In this document: positions 37,889 through 47,663 of the stretch, one piece after another
Layout: each line of letters opens with the position of its first letter
How positions within the stretch are numbered: the stretch's first letter is position 1
Origin: Pseudoxanthomonas sp. J35
GTDB lineage: Bacteria; Pseudomonadota; Gammaproteobacteria; Xanthomonadales; Xanthomonadaceae
Direction of reading: 5' to 3'
NCBI RefSeq assembly: GCF_000513995.1
Contig: NZ_AZVB01000003.1
Coordinates: 1 to 64,000 of the forward strand
DNA: 64,000 nt
Program-made: the position numbers and the translations under genes
Notes under the pieces: model-generated
Database searches by the model: none
What the model was told of the DNA's origin: nothing
The model's input: the letters and a program-made list of their open reading frames with translations, nothing else

Positions 37889-39421
37889 TCACCAGCGCAG
37901 GCGGCGCGTGGCCAGCGCCCTGCCCAGCCGCGCGTGGAGCGCGCGCGCCTCGGCCTCGGGCAGGAAGCGGATCTGCAGCGGCGGCGACATGTTGCCGGCG
38001 CCGGCGGTATCCAGGGCCAGCGTCGCCGTGCCCAGCCAGCGGTCCAGCGGCGAGCGGCGCAGGCGCAGCGCCTGCACCTTGTCGATCTCGGCGAAGCGCC
38101 ACCAGCGCGACCACCAGCCGCCGCGCACCGCCACCAGCGAGGCGTCGACCGAATAGCCCATGCGTCCGGCCTGGCGCCACGCGGCGTAGGCCTGCCACGG
38201 CAGCCACAGCAGCACCAGCAGGCCGCCCGGGCCTAGCTTCCAGGCCAGGCCGCCGGCGATCAGCAGCGTCCACGGCGCGGCGCCGGCGAACAGCCGCCAC
38301 CAGGCGCGGCGCGGCAGCGGCTGCCATTGCGGCGGCGGCCACGTGCCTTCGGGCAGCAGCCGCGCGGCGAGGGCGTCGCAGCTTTCCGGCGTGGCGATCG
38401 GGGCCAGTTCGCGCAGCTTGCGCGGGTCGTCGTGGTGGCCGCCGGTGGCGGTGTCGATGCGCAGGGTGCGGCGCCTGAACCAGCGGTGCAGCAGGGTTTC
38501 CTGCAGGTGCCAGGCCTGGATCCGGCGCGGCGCCACGCTGCTGCGCATGCGTACGAACACGCCGCGCTCGACGGTCAGGCGGCGCCCGGCTTCGGTCAGG
38601 CGGAAACCGTAGTACTGGGTCAGCGCCAGCGCCACCGACAGCAGCCGCACCAGCGCCACGAACACGCCCAGTACGGTGCCGGCCAGGGCGATGTAGCCGG
38701 TCCAGCCCAGGTGCAGGGCGGTGGCATAGCCGGCGGCCTGCTCGAACGAATCCTGGGCCAGGCGCGCCATCCAGCGCTCGTCCGGGAACAGCTGCCACAG
38801 CAGGCCGAAGGCCGCGGCCACCACGATCATGCCGCGGTTGGAGACCAGGCCCAGGCGCACGACCTCGGACACCGGCAGCGCCAGCAGGACCTCGTCCGCT
38901 TCTTCCTCGGCCGTCGGCGGCGCGGTGTCGCCCGGCGCGGTCGCGGCCGCCGCCGGCGCGCTGGCGCGATGGCGGACCAGCCGCTCCAGCGCCAGCGCGT
39001 CGTCCAGGCCCAGCACCCGCATCTGCGCCTCGGGCTTCTCGCCGCCGGCCGCCTCCAGCCGCACCTCGGCGACCTTGAAGATCCGGTGCAGCAGCGACTG
39101 GTGCAGGGCGACGTTGTGGATGCGCGAGAACGGGATCTCGCGCTGCGAGCGCTGCAGCAGGCCGCTGCGGATGGTGATGGCGTCGCCGCCGATCCGGTAG
39201 CGGTAGGTGAAGTACTGCAGCACCGAGATCGCCACCAGCACGCCCACGCCGATCAGCGGGCCCAGGTCCGCCCAGTCGGTGCCGGTGCTGCGGCGGCCCG
39301 CCACCAGCAGTACCAGCAGCGGGACCACGAACTGGCGGAGCTGCTGCAGCAGCACGAACAGCCACGACCAGGGATGGAGCCGTCGCTCGGCCGGGATCGC
39401 CGGTGCGTCCACGCTGCTCAC
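37889..39421 (-). CDS. YdbT-like membrane protein with bacterial PH domains
   Basis: 510 aa from GTG 39421. About six membrane helices are interleaved with three bPH2 (DUF304) domains: FTYRYRIGGDAITIRSG, YGFRLTEAGRRLTVERG and MGYSVDASLVAVRGGWW, each followed by a basic IxxVQALRL-like strand. Homologues are B. subtilis YdbT and relatives; in Bacillus they affect bacteriocin resistance, here the role is unknown. Overlaps the partner gene by 4 bases (GTGA). Confidence 0.88.
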   Translation of the reverse strand: MSSVDAPAIPAERRLHPWSWLFVLLQQLRQFVVPLLVLLVAGRRSTGTDWADLGPLIGVGVLVAISVLQYFTYRYRIGGDAITIRSGLLQRSQREIPFSRIHNVALHQSLLHRIFKVAEVRLEAAGGEKPEAQMRVLGLDDALALERLVRHRASAPAAAATAPGDTAPPTAEEEADEVLLALPVSEVVRLGLVSNRGMIVVAAAFGLLWQLFPDERWMARLAQDSFEQAAGYATALHLGWTGYIALAGTVLGVFVALVRLLSVALALTQYYGFRLTEAGRRLTVERGVFVRMRSSVAPRRIQAWHLQETLLHRWFRRRTLRIDTATGGHHDDPRKLRELAPIATPESCDALAARLLPEGTWPPPQWQPLPRRAWWRLFAGAAPWTLLIAGGLAWKLGPGGLLVLLWLPWQAYAAWRQAGRMGYSVDASLVAVRGGWWSRWWRFAEIDKVQALRLRRSPLDRWLGTATLALDTAGAGNMSPPLQIRFLPEAEARALHARLGRALATRRLRW

Positions 39422-39942
39422 AAGGCGTCGTCGGTTTCGACCTGGCGGGCCAGGCGCGCGCGCAGCGCCTCGGCATCCTCCAGGGCCAGCAGCGGCAGCT
39501 TCACCGCGGCCATGCGCGTGCCGGCGGTATGCACCACCAGCGTGGCCAGGCCCAGCTGGCGTTCCAGCGGCCCGCGTTCCACGTCCAGGTGCTGCACGCG
39601 CGACACCGGGACCAGGGTTTCGGTGCGCCAGATCCCGCCGCGGCGGGTGGCGAAGCCGTCGCGGTCCAGCTTCCAGCCGATGCGGCGGTGGCGCAGCAGG
39701 CCGATGGCCGTGCCCAGCGCCAGGCCGAGCACGCCGAGGACGATCGAGCTGCCCACTCGCGGCAGTCCCGCCACGCTCGCCAGCAACTGGCCTAACGCCA
39801 GTGCCGAGGGAATCGCGATGGCGATCGCCAGGCCGCTGGCGTACAGCAGCGCGCCGCGCCGCGGCAGCGGCTGCCAGTCGGTGGCCGGCGGAAGCTCGGG
39901 CGCGTCCCGCGGCGGGAGCGGGACGTCTGGCGAGTCGGTCAC
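39418..39942 (-). CDS. YdbS-like membrane protein with PH domain
   Basis: 174 aa. The GTG at 39942 has an agggga RBS; the frame open up to 40026 is not used. Two membrane helices (about 40-85) are followed by one bPH2 domain with GWKLDRDGFATRRGGIWRT and LVPVSRVQHLDVERGPLER. Together with the downstream YdbT-like gene it forms the usual two-gene unit. The function of the complex in proteobacteria is not known. Confidence 0.87.
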   Translation of the reverse strand: MTDSPDVPLPPRDAPELPPATDWQPLPRRGALLYASGLAIAIAIPSALALGQLLASVAGLPRVGSSIVLGVLGLALGTAIGLLRHRRIGWKLDRDGFATRRGGIWRTETLVPVSRVQHLDVERGPLERQLGLATLVVHTAGTRMAAVKLPLLALEDAEALRARLARQVETDDAL

Positions 39943-40035
39943 GGAGCGGTTCCCCTGTCGTCTGCGATGACAGGATCGTAAGCGTTCACGGCCCAGCTTG
40001 AGTACACCGGCACTCCGCAAGGGCAACGGCGGCGC

Positions 40036-40965
40036 TCACGCCGGCCGCTTGGCCCACTCACGGGTCTCGTACGGATTGACCTCGCCGCTGCCGGGCGGGC
40101 GCAGGGTGTAGCGCTTGTAGGTCCACTGGTACTGCGCCGGCGCGCGGCGGGCGATGCGCTCGACCTCGGCATTGAGGCATCCCACCGCCACCTTCGGATC
40201 CGCGTCGGCGATCGCCGCCGGCGCCGGTTCCACGTGCAGGGCGAACTGCGGGCCATCGCCGATGCGTTCGCACCAGGCCAGCAGCACCGGCGCGCCGGTA
40301 CGTTCGGCCAGCCGCGACAGCAACGTCATGGTCAGCGCCTCCACGCCGAAGAACGGCGAGAACTCGCCGTCGCCGGCCTTGGGCTGCTGGTCCGGCAGGA
40401 TGCCGACCGCGCCGCCGTCCTTCAGCACCTTCCACAACTGGCGCACGGCCGGGCCTTCGGCGCGGACCTGGCGCACGTTGTCGACCCCGCGCACCAGCTG
40501 CAGGAACTCGTCGCCCACCGCCGACTCCGGCGGGCGGTAGACGATGGCGATCTGCCCGCGCGAGGCCAGCCACTGGTTGAGCAGTTCCCAGTTGCCGAAG
40601 TGCGGGGCGGCGACGATCACGCCCTTCCCGGCGGCCAAGGCTGCGTCGTACAGCGCTTCGCCGTGGCGTTCGCGCAGCAGGTGGTCGAGGTTGTGCGCCG
40701 GCGGCCGGGTCCACAGCTTGAGCGTCTCCAGCGCCTGGCGGGCGGTGGTGCGCAGCACCTGGCGGCGCAAGGTCTCGCGGGCGTCCGCGGAAAGTTCGGG
40801 GAAGGCCAGCTCGAGGTTGCGTCGCGCCACCCGGGCTTCGCGCACGTCGCCCCGGCGCCAGCTCCAGGCCACCAGGTCGCCCAGCCGGTACACCACCGGC
40901 CAGGGGAGACGGCCCAGCAGGCTGGCCAGGAAGACAAGGAATCGGGCGCGGGATCGTGTGGACAT
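40036..40965 (-). CDS. Lipid A biosynthesis lauroyl/myristoyl acyltransferase (LpxL/HtrB family)
   Basis: 309 aa. Hydrophobic N-terminal anchor, then the catalytic APHFGNWELLNQW (H-x4-E), IVYRPPES and the DQQPKAGDGEFSPFFG block of the lysophospholipid acyltransferase superfamily. It transfers a secondary acyl chain onto Kdo2-lipid IVA at the inner membrane. The PH pair follows 93 bases downstream on the same strand. Confidence 0.9.
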   Translation of the reverse strand: MSTRSRARFLVFLASLLGRLPWPVVYRLGDLVAWSWRRGDVREARVARRNLELAFPELSADARETLRRQVLRTTARQALETLKLWTRPPAHNLDHLLRERHGEALYDAALAAGKGVIVAAPHFGNWELLNQWLASRGQIAIVYRPPESAVGDEFLQLVRGVDNVRQVRAEGPAVRQLWKVLKDGGAVGILPDQQPKAGDGEFSPFFGVEALTMTLLSRLAERTGAPVLLAWCERIGDGPQFALHVEPAPAAIADADPKVAVGCLNAEVERIARRAPAQYQWTYKRYTLRPPGSGEVNPYETREWAKRPA

Positions 40966-41080
40966 CCGCCAAGTTTAGCCGCGGCGGGCAACCCGCCCCC
41001 GCGAGGGCGCCCCAAAGGGGATGACAGGGTGCCGGCCAGGGCCCGATGCTGGTGCGCGTCCCGCCAGGAGTCCGTACCCG

Positions 41081-41521
41081 ATGCTTGCCCTGATCCAGCG
41101 TGTCACCCGTGCCTCGGTCCAGGTCGACGGCCAGACCGTCGGCGAGATCGACGGGGGACTGCTGGCCCTGGTCGGGGTGCAGCCGGGCGACGGGCCGGCG
41201 CAGCTTGAACGGATGGCCCAGCGCCTGCTCGGTTACCGCGTTTTCGCCGACGATGCCGGCAGGATGAACCGTTCGCTGGCCGATACCGGGGGTGGACTGC
41301 TGCTCGTCAGCCAGTTCACCCTGGCCGCCGACACCAGTTCCGGGATGCGCCCGGGCTTCAGCACCGCGGCCCCGCCCGAGGAGGCTGAACGCGTCTTCAA
41401 CCAGCTGGTCGAACGCTGCCGGTCAGCCCACCCCGGAAGGGTGGAAACCGGGCGCTTCGGCGCCCATATGGCGGTCAGCCTGGTAAACGACGGCCCGGTC
41501 ACCTTCCTCCTCAGGGCCTGA
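41081..41521 (+). CDS. dtd: D-aminoacyl-tRNA deacylase Dtd
   Basis: 146 aa. The chiral-proofreading motifs SQFTL ([15 protein letters not shown]) and the cross-subunit NxGP motif, here [10 protein letters not shown], are present. Removes D-amino acids from mischarged tRNAs. The ATG at 41081 has an aggag RBS; an upstream in-frame start at 41021 is not supported. rpoD follows after 118 bases with its own promoter. Confidence 0.96.
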   Translation: MLALIQRVTRASVQVDGQTVGEIDGGLLALVGVQPGDGPAQLERMAQRLLGYRVFADDAGRMNRSLADTGGGLLLVSQFTLAADTSSGMRPGFSTAAPPEEAERVFNQLVERCRSAHPGRVETGRFGAHMAVSLVNDGPVTFLLRA

Positions 41522-41589
41522 AACGGCTGAATGGAAGCTGCCGCAAGTCGTTGATGTGAAAGGCCGGAAGGGTCCAGTGCCCCTCGGCC

Positions 41590-41598
41590 TGTTATAAT
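41590..41598 (+). promoter_or_regulatory. Extended -10 promoter of rpoD
   Basis: TGTTATAAT at 41590-41598 is a perfect extended -10 (TGnTATAAT), 41 bases upstream of the rpoD ATG. The -35 position (around 41570) has no good match, as expected for extended -10 promoters. Confidence 0.75.
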
Positions 41599-41639
41599 GC
41601 TAGGTTCACTTCACCCCTTCGAGACCGGTGGCGCCGCAC

Positions 41640-43499
<1,860 letters not shown>

Positions 43500-43522
43500 G
43501 GCAGCGCAGCACGCGTCACCCG

Positions 43523-43552
43523 GAAGGTCCCGCAGCGCGGGGCCTTCTTTTT
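43523..43552 (+). terminator. Intrinsic terminator after rpoD
   Basis: gaaggtcccg / cggggccttc with a short loop pairs over about 10 bp (one wobble) and runs into ttttt, 23 bases after the rpoD stop. Confidence 0.85.
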
Positions 43553-43605
43553 GCCCGGATGTGTTGCCGCCGGCCCGGCTCCACTAAACTCAGCACCCTA
43601 GCACC

Positions 43606-43681
<76 letters not shown>

Positions 43682-43728
43682 CGTGGCCTTGGCGTCACTG
43701 ACAGGCGTCATGCCTACGTTGGATACAA

Positions 43729-44127
43729 CAAGGTTCCGCTTCCCGCATCACCCTGTTCCATGCCGCGCCGCCGGCGCCGCAGCCCTGCGTGGGCGTGGGC
43801 GCGGTGGCCTCCGCCGACGCGGCGCGCGCGATTGCAGGGCAGCAAGCCGACGCCAGCCGCGGCGTGCTGGATCCGGCGCAGGCGCGGGTCGAGGCCCATG
43901 GCGTGGCCTGCACGCGGGTGGCGCGCAGCGGCGACGAGCCGTGGTCGCAGATCATCGCCGCGGCGCAGGACCATGGCTGCGACCTCGTGTTCATGGCCTC
44001 GCACGGCCGCCGCGGCGTGCAGGCGTTGCTGCTGGGCAGCCAGGCGAAGAAGGTGCTGACGCACTCGTCCATCCCGGTGCTGGTGTACCGCCCGCCCGTG
44101 GCTTTCGCCGAAGGGACGACCCACTGA
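43729..44127 (+). pseudogene. 5'-truncated universal stress protein (UspA) remnant
   Basis: The frame is open from 43702 and starts to look like UspA at about 43732 (GSRITLFHAAPPA), then ARVEAHGVACTRV and the very typical DLVFMASHGRRGVQALLLGS, AKKVLTHSSIPVLVYR. The first strand and helix of the fold (about 35 residues, including the normal ATDGS start) are absent, and no usable start codon with RBS is seen before the homology; the first GTG is 43789, inside the fold. It begins about 50 bases after the tRNA. Probably a decaying gene cut by a rearrangement next to the tRNA. Confidence 0.65.
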
Positions 44128-44152
44128 CGGGACGTCCCGGAGGCACGCCGCC

Positions 44153-44374
44153 CTAATGGCCGGGCGTGCAGGTCGCCACCAGCACCGGCCGCTCGCCGAG
44201 CAGGCGCATCTCGATGGACGTGTCGGCGTCGTGGATGTCGGCCTGCACCGAGGCGATCACGCGCGCCGTGCGCATGGCCTGGTCGTAGCTGGGGAACCAG
44301 CACAGGGGATTCTCGCCCTGGAACACGCGCCAGCCTTGGGCGCATTCGCGCAGGGAAATGACGGGCTCGGCCAT
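44153..44374 (-). CDS. Small conserved protein of unknown function
   Basis: 73 aa. ATG 44374 with an excellent ggagg RBS 6 bases upstream. Sequence MAEPVISLRECAQGWRVFQG, then CWFPSYDQAMRTARVIA. Aromatic residues and the WFPSYDQA pattern recall short DUF2188-like beta-alpha proteins, but this is not certain. No signal peptide. The 226 bases between this gene and copB hold no other gene. Confidence 0.7.
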   Translation of the reverse strand: MAEPVISLRECAQGWRVFQGENPLCWFPSYDQAMRTARVIASVQADIHDADTSIEMRLLGERPVLVATCTPGH

Positions 44375-44600
44375 GACGGGCCTCCTAGGGAGGAGCCTTA
44401 CCTGTGTGAGGCCAGCTGCCCCGCATCCTTGCGGGACACGCGTCGGGAAGTTCTGCCTGGGCCAATGGCCGGCGCCGCGCGTTGCTGGCGACACAGTATC
44501 AGCCGGAACCATCGGCCGAGCCTATCGGATCACTGCGCGCGCTGGGGTAAGAAAATTCTGACCACTGCCCGGCGCCGCAGGGCGGCGGGGTGGCCTGGCC

Positions 44601-45749
44601 TCAGAACCACCAGCGCACGCCGACCACCCAGCGGCTGTCGCGCACCGGTTCGCCTTCGCTGCGCCGGTGCCCGGCGGTGCCGCCGAAGGCGCGTTCGTGG
44701 ACCAGGCCCAGGTAGGGGGCAAAGCGGCGGTCGAGCTCGTAGCGCAGGCGCAGGCCGGCCTCCGCCGTGGACAGGCCCGAGCCGATGCCGCGCCGCGGAT
44801 CGTTGCGGCCGTGCAGTTCCACCTCCACCAGCGGCTGCAGCACCAGGCGGCGGGTCAGCGGCAGTTCGTACTCGACCTCGGCGCGCAGCGCGCTGTGCGC
44901 GTGCTCGCCCAGGTAGGCGGTGACGCTGACCTCGAACTTGTACGGCGCCATGCCCTGCACGCCAATCGCCGCCCAGCTTTGCGAGGGGCCCGGCTTGAAG
45001 TCGTGGCGCACGCCCACCAGCAGGTCCCACCAGGCGCTGACGCCGTGCCCGTACAGCACTTCCAGGTCGGCCGAGCCGGTGCGGCCGTGCTCGCGCTCGC
45101 CCTCGCTGCGCAACCATAGCCGGTCCACGTCGCCGCCGATCCAGGCCTTGCCTTCCCAGGCCTGGCCGCGCCCGGGATCGGCGTCCCAGGCCTCGAAGCG
45201 GTTGAAGCGGACCAGGCTGTGGATGCCGCCGTGGGCGTGCGCGTGCGCCAGCGGCGGGAACGCGGCGGCGCGGTCGGCGTCGGTGGGTACCGGGATCGGC
45301 TCGGACGGCTCGAGCGGCGCGGCCTGCGGCATGGGGTGGCCGGCGTGCGGATCCGTCGTGTCCGGACGGTCCGCGGCGTCCATGGCATGGCCGGCATTCG
45401 CGTCGCGCGCAGCGTGCGATGCCTGCGCGCCATGCAAACCGTGCGACTCATGCACGCCATGTGGGTCGTGCGCGTCGTGTGGGTCGTGCGCGTCCGCTGC
45501 CGACGCGGCCTGCGTTCCGTGGCCGGCATGCGGATCATGGCCGGCGTGGTCGTCCTGCACGTTCCGTCCTGCGTTTCCGGCGTGCGCCTCGTGGCCCGCG
45601 TGGGGGGTGTCGGTGTCGCCGCGGGACGCCGTCGTCTCCTCGCCTTCGCCGTGGTGCCGGTGGTGCGCATGTGTTTCCTGCGCCATCGCGGCCGCCGGCG
45701 CGAGCGCCAGCGCAATGGCCAGGGCGAGCGTGGTGCCGGCGCGGCTCAT
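44601..45749 (-). CDS. copB: Copper resistance protein CopB (outer membrane)
   Basis: 382 aa. A signal peptide (about 1-23, AMA) is followed by a very His-rich segment (about 24-130) with HAHHRHH and many HxxH/DPH motifs, likely Cu binding. The C-terminal half is a CopB outer membrane barrel: GGIHSLVRFNRFEAWD, GDVDRLWLRSEGER, AYLGEHAHSALRAEVEYELP, RWVVGVRWWF at the end. Its ATG overlaps the copA stop by 4 bases. Confidence 0.95.
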   Translation of the reverse strand: MSRAGTTLALAIALALAPAAAMAQETHAHHRHHGEGEETTASRGDTDTPHAGHEAHAGNAGRNVQDDHAGHDPHAGHGTQAASAADAHDPHDAHDPHGVHESHGLHGAQASHAARDANAGHAMDAADRPDTTDPHAGHPMPQAAPLEPSEPIPVPTDADRAAAFPPLAHAHAHGGIHSLVRFNRFEAWDADPGRGQAWEGKAWIGGDVDRLWLRSEGEREHGRTGSADLEVLYGHGVSAWWDLLVGVRHDFKPGPSQSWAAIGVQGMAPYKFEVSVTAYLGEHAHSALRAEVEYELPLTRRLVLQPLVEVELHGRNDPRRGIGSGLSTAEAGLRLRYELDRRFAPYLGLVHERAFGGTAGHRRSEGEPVRDSRWVVGVRWWF

Positions 45750-47545
45750 GCCCGCTCCTCCACGCGCACCTCGCGCATCATCCCCGCTTCCATGTGATAG
45801 AGCAGGTGGCAGTGGTAGGCCCAGCGGCCGAGCGCATCGGCGCGCACGCGGTAGCTGCGGCGCGTGCCCGGCGGCATGTCCACGGTGTGCTTGCGCACCT
45901 GGAACGCGCCCTCGGCGTCCTCCACGTCGCTCCACAGGCCGTGCAGGTGGATGGGGTGGTGCATCATCGTGTCGTTGACCAGGACGATGCGCAGGCGCTC
46001 CCCGTAGTTGAGCCGCAACGGCTCGGCCGACGCGAAGGGGATGCCGTTGAACGACCAGGCGAACTTCTCCATGTGCCCGGTCAGGTGCAGCTCGACCTCG
46101 CGCCCCGGATCGCGCCCGTCGGGATCGCCGGACAGGCTGCGCAGGTCGGCATAGGTGAGGACGCGGCGGCCGTTGTCGCGCAGGCCGATGCCCGGATCGT
46201 CCAGGCGCGGACCGGTGGGCGAGGACTGCATGTCCACCAGCGGGTTGCCGGCCTCGCTGGCCGGATGCACCACCGGCTTCGCCGCGGCATGCCCGGCATG
46301 CGCGCCGTGCATGGCCGCGCCGCAGCCGCCCTCGGCCATCATCGCGCCGCAACCGCCTTCCATGCCCTTGCCATCGTGGCTGCCAGGGTCGCCATGCGCC
46401 ATGTCCTCCATCGTCAGCAGGGGCCGCGGATCGGGCACGGGCACGGGTGCCGACAGGCCCGGCTGCACGGCAAGGGTGCCGCGGGCGAAGCCGGTGCGGC
46501 CCATGTCCTGGGCGAAGATGGTGTAGGCGTCCTGGCCGGAGGGCTCGACGATCACGTCGTAGGTTTCGGCCGCGGCGATGCGCAGCTCGTCCACGGTCAC
46601 CGGGTGCACGTACTGGCCGTCGGCGGCGACCACGGTCATCTTCAGCCCGGGGATGCGCACGTCGAAGTAGCTCATCGCGCCGGCGTTGATGAGGCGCAGC
46701 AGCACCTTCTCGCCGGGGCGGAACAGGCCGGTCCAGTTGCCGGCCGGCGGCAGGCCGTTGAGCAGGTAGGTGTAGGTGTGGCCGTTGACGTCGGACAGGT
46801 CGCTGGGCGTCATCCGCATCCGTCCCCACATGCCGCGGTCGGCGAGGGTGGCGCGCCAGCCGTCCTCGCGCACGTCGCGCAGGAAATCGCCGGCGGTGCG
46901 CTTGTAGTGGTTGTCGAACGACGGCGCCTTCTTCAGGCGGCGGAACAGCGCCGTCGGCTCCAGGTCGGTCCAGTCCGACAGCAGCAGCACGTGTTCGCGG
47001 TCGTAACGGTACGGCGGCGGCTGCAGCGGGTCGACGATGATCGCGCCATACAGGCCGGCCTGTTCCTGGAACAGCGAATGGCTGTGGTACCAGTACGTGC
47101 CCGACTGCCTGAGGGTGAACCGGTACAGCCAGGACTCGCCCGGCGCGATGCCGTCGAAGCTCATGCCCGGCACGCCGTCCATGTTCGCCGGCAGCAGGAT
47201 GCCGTGCCAGTGCACCGAGGTGGGGGCATCGGCCAGGTGGTTGGCCACGCGCACGGTGACCGTGTCGCCTTCGCGCCAGCGCAGGATCGGCGCCGGCAGG
47301 CTGCCGTTGACGGTGATCGCCTGGCGGGCGCGGCCGGTGATGTTGACCGGGCTGGCGCCGATGCCCAAGTCGAAGGCGGTGCCGCGCAGCTCGGCCGGCG
47401 CGGCCGCGCCGGCGGCGTGCGCCGGCAGGCGCAGCAGGCCGCTGCCGGCCAGCCCGGCGAAGGCCAGGCCCTGCACGAAGCGGCGCCGGCCGGGCGAGGC
47501 CGGGCCGGGAAGGGGGGGGATGGACGGGCGTGGGGGACGGGTCAT
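45746..47545 (-). CDS. copA: Copper resistance multicopper oxidase CopA
   Basis: 599 aa from ATG 47545. A Tat signal (SPGRRRFVQGLAFAG) directs it to the periplasm. Three cupredoxin domains hold the copper ligands HWHG, WYHSH, MHHPIHLHG and HCHLLYHMEAGMM. A Met/His/Cys-rich insert (about 46290-46400 on the DNA) is the typical CopA copper-binding loop. It oxidises Cu(I) to Cu(II). The alternative start at 47653 would fall inside the promoter and is rejected. Confidence 0.96.
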   Translation of the reverse strand: MTRPPRPSIPPLPGPASPGRRRFVQGLAFAGLAGSGLLRLPAHAAGAAAPAELRGTAFDLGIGASPVNITGRARQAITVNGSLPAPILRWREGDTVTVRVANHLADAPTSVHWHGILLPANMDGVPGMSFDGIAPGESWLYRFTLRQSGTYWYHSHSLFQEQAGLYGAIIVDPLQPPPYRYDREHVLLLSDWTDLEPTALFRRLKKAPSFDNHYKRTAGDFLRDVREDGWRATLADRGMWGRMRMTPSDLSDVNGHTYTYLLNGLPPAGNWTGLFRPGEKVLLRLINAGAMSYFDVRIPGLKMTVVAADGQYVHPVTVDELRIAAAETYDVIVEPSGQDAYTIFAQDMGRTGFARGTLAVQPGLSAPVPVPDPRPLLTMEDMAHGDPGSHDGKGMEGGCGAMMAEGGCGAAMHGAHAGHAAAKPVVHPASEAGNPLVDMQSSPTGPRLDDPGIGLRDNGRRVLTYADLRSLSGDPDGRDPGREVELHLTGHMEKFAWSFNGIPFASAEPLRLNYGERLRIVLVNDTMMHHPIHLHGLWSDVEDAEGAFQVRKHTVDMPPGTRRSYRVRADALGRWAYHCHLLYHMEAGMMREVRVEERA

Positions 47546-47622
47546 GCCGGACAGGATGGGCGAGGGGGCGTGAGGGCGCCAGCGATAAGCGGGCAGCCGG
47601 CGCGCGACGGACGCGCCGGCCC

Positions 47623-47653
47623 ATTGCAAACCCTGAAGCGACCCCAGGGTCAA
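47623..47653 (-). promoter_or_regulatory. CueR/MerR-type promoter-operator of copAB
   Basis: Read leftward: -35 TTGACC (47653-47648), a 19-base spacer, -10 TGCAAT (47628-47623). The spacer region carries a dyad ACCCTG...CAGGGT of 21 bases in total. The long 19-bp spacer and ACC...GGT dyad ends are the hallmark of MerR-family copper promoters, e.g. E. coli copA. The expected transcript start is about 70 bases before copA. No merR/cueR gene is in the window. Confidence 0.75.
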
Positions 47654-47663
47654 GCGCGCCGGT

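Noticed and set aside
44375-44600. Promoter or gene in the gap upstream of the 73-aa protein
   Set aside because: An AT-richer spot exists (agaaaattct) but no -35/-10 pair with good spacing; nothing could be supported.
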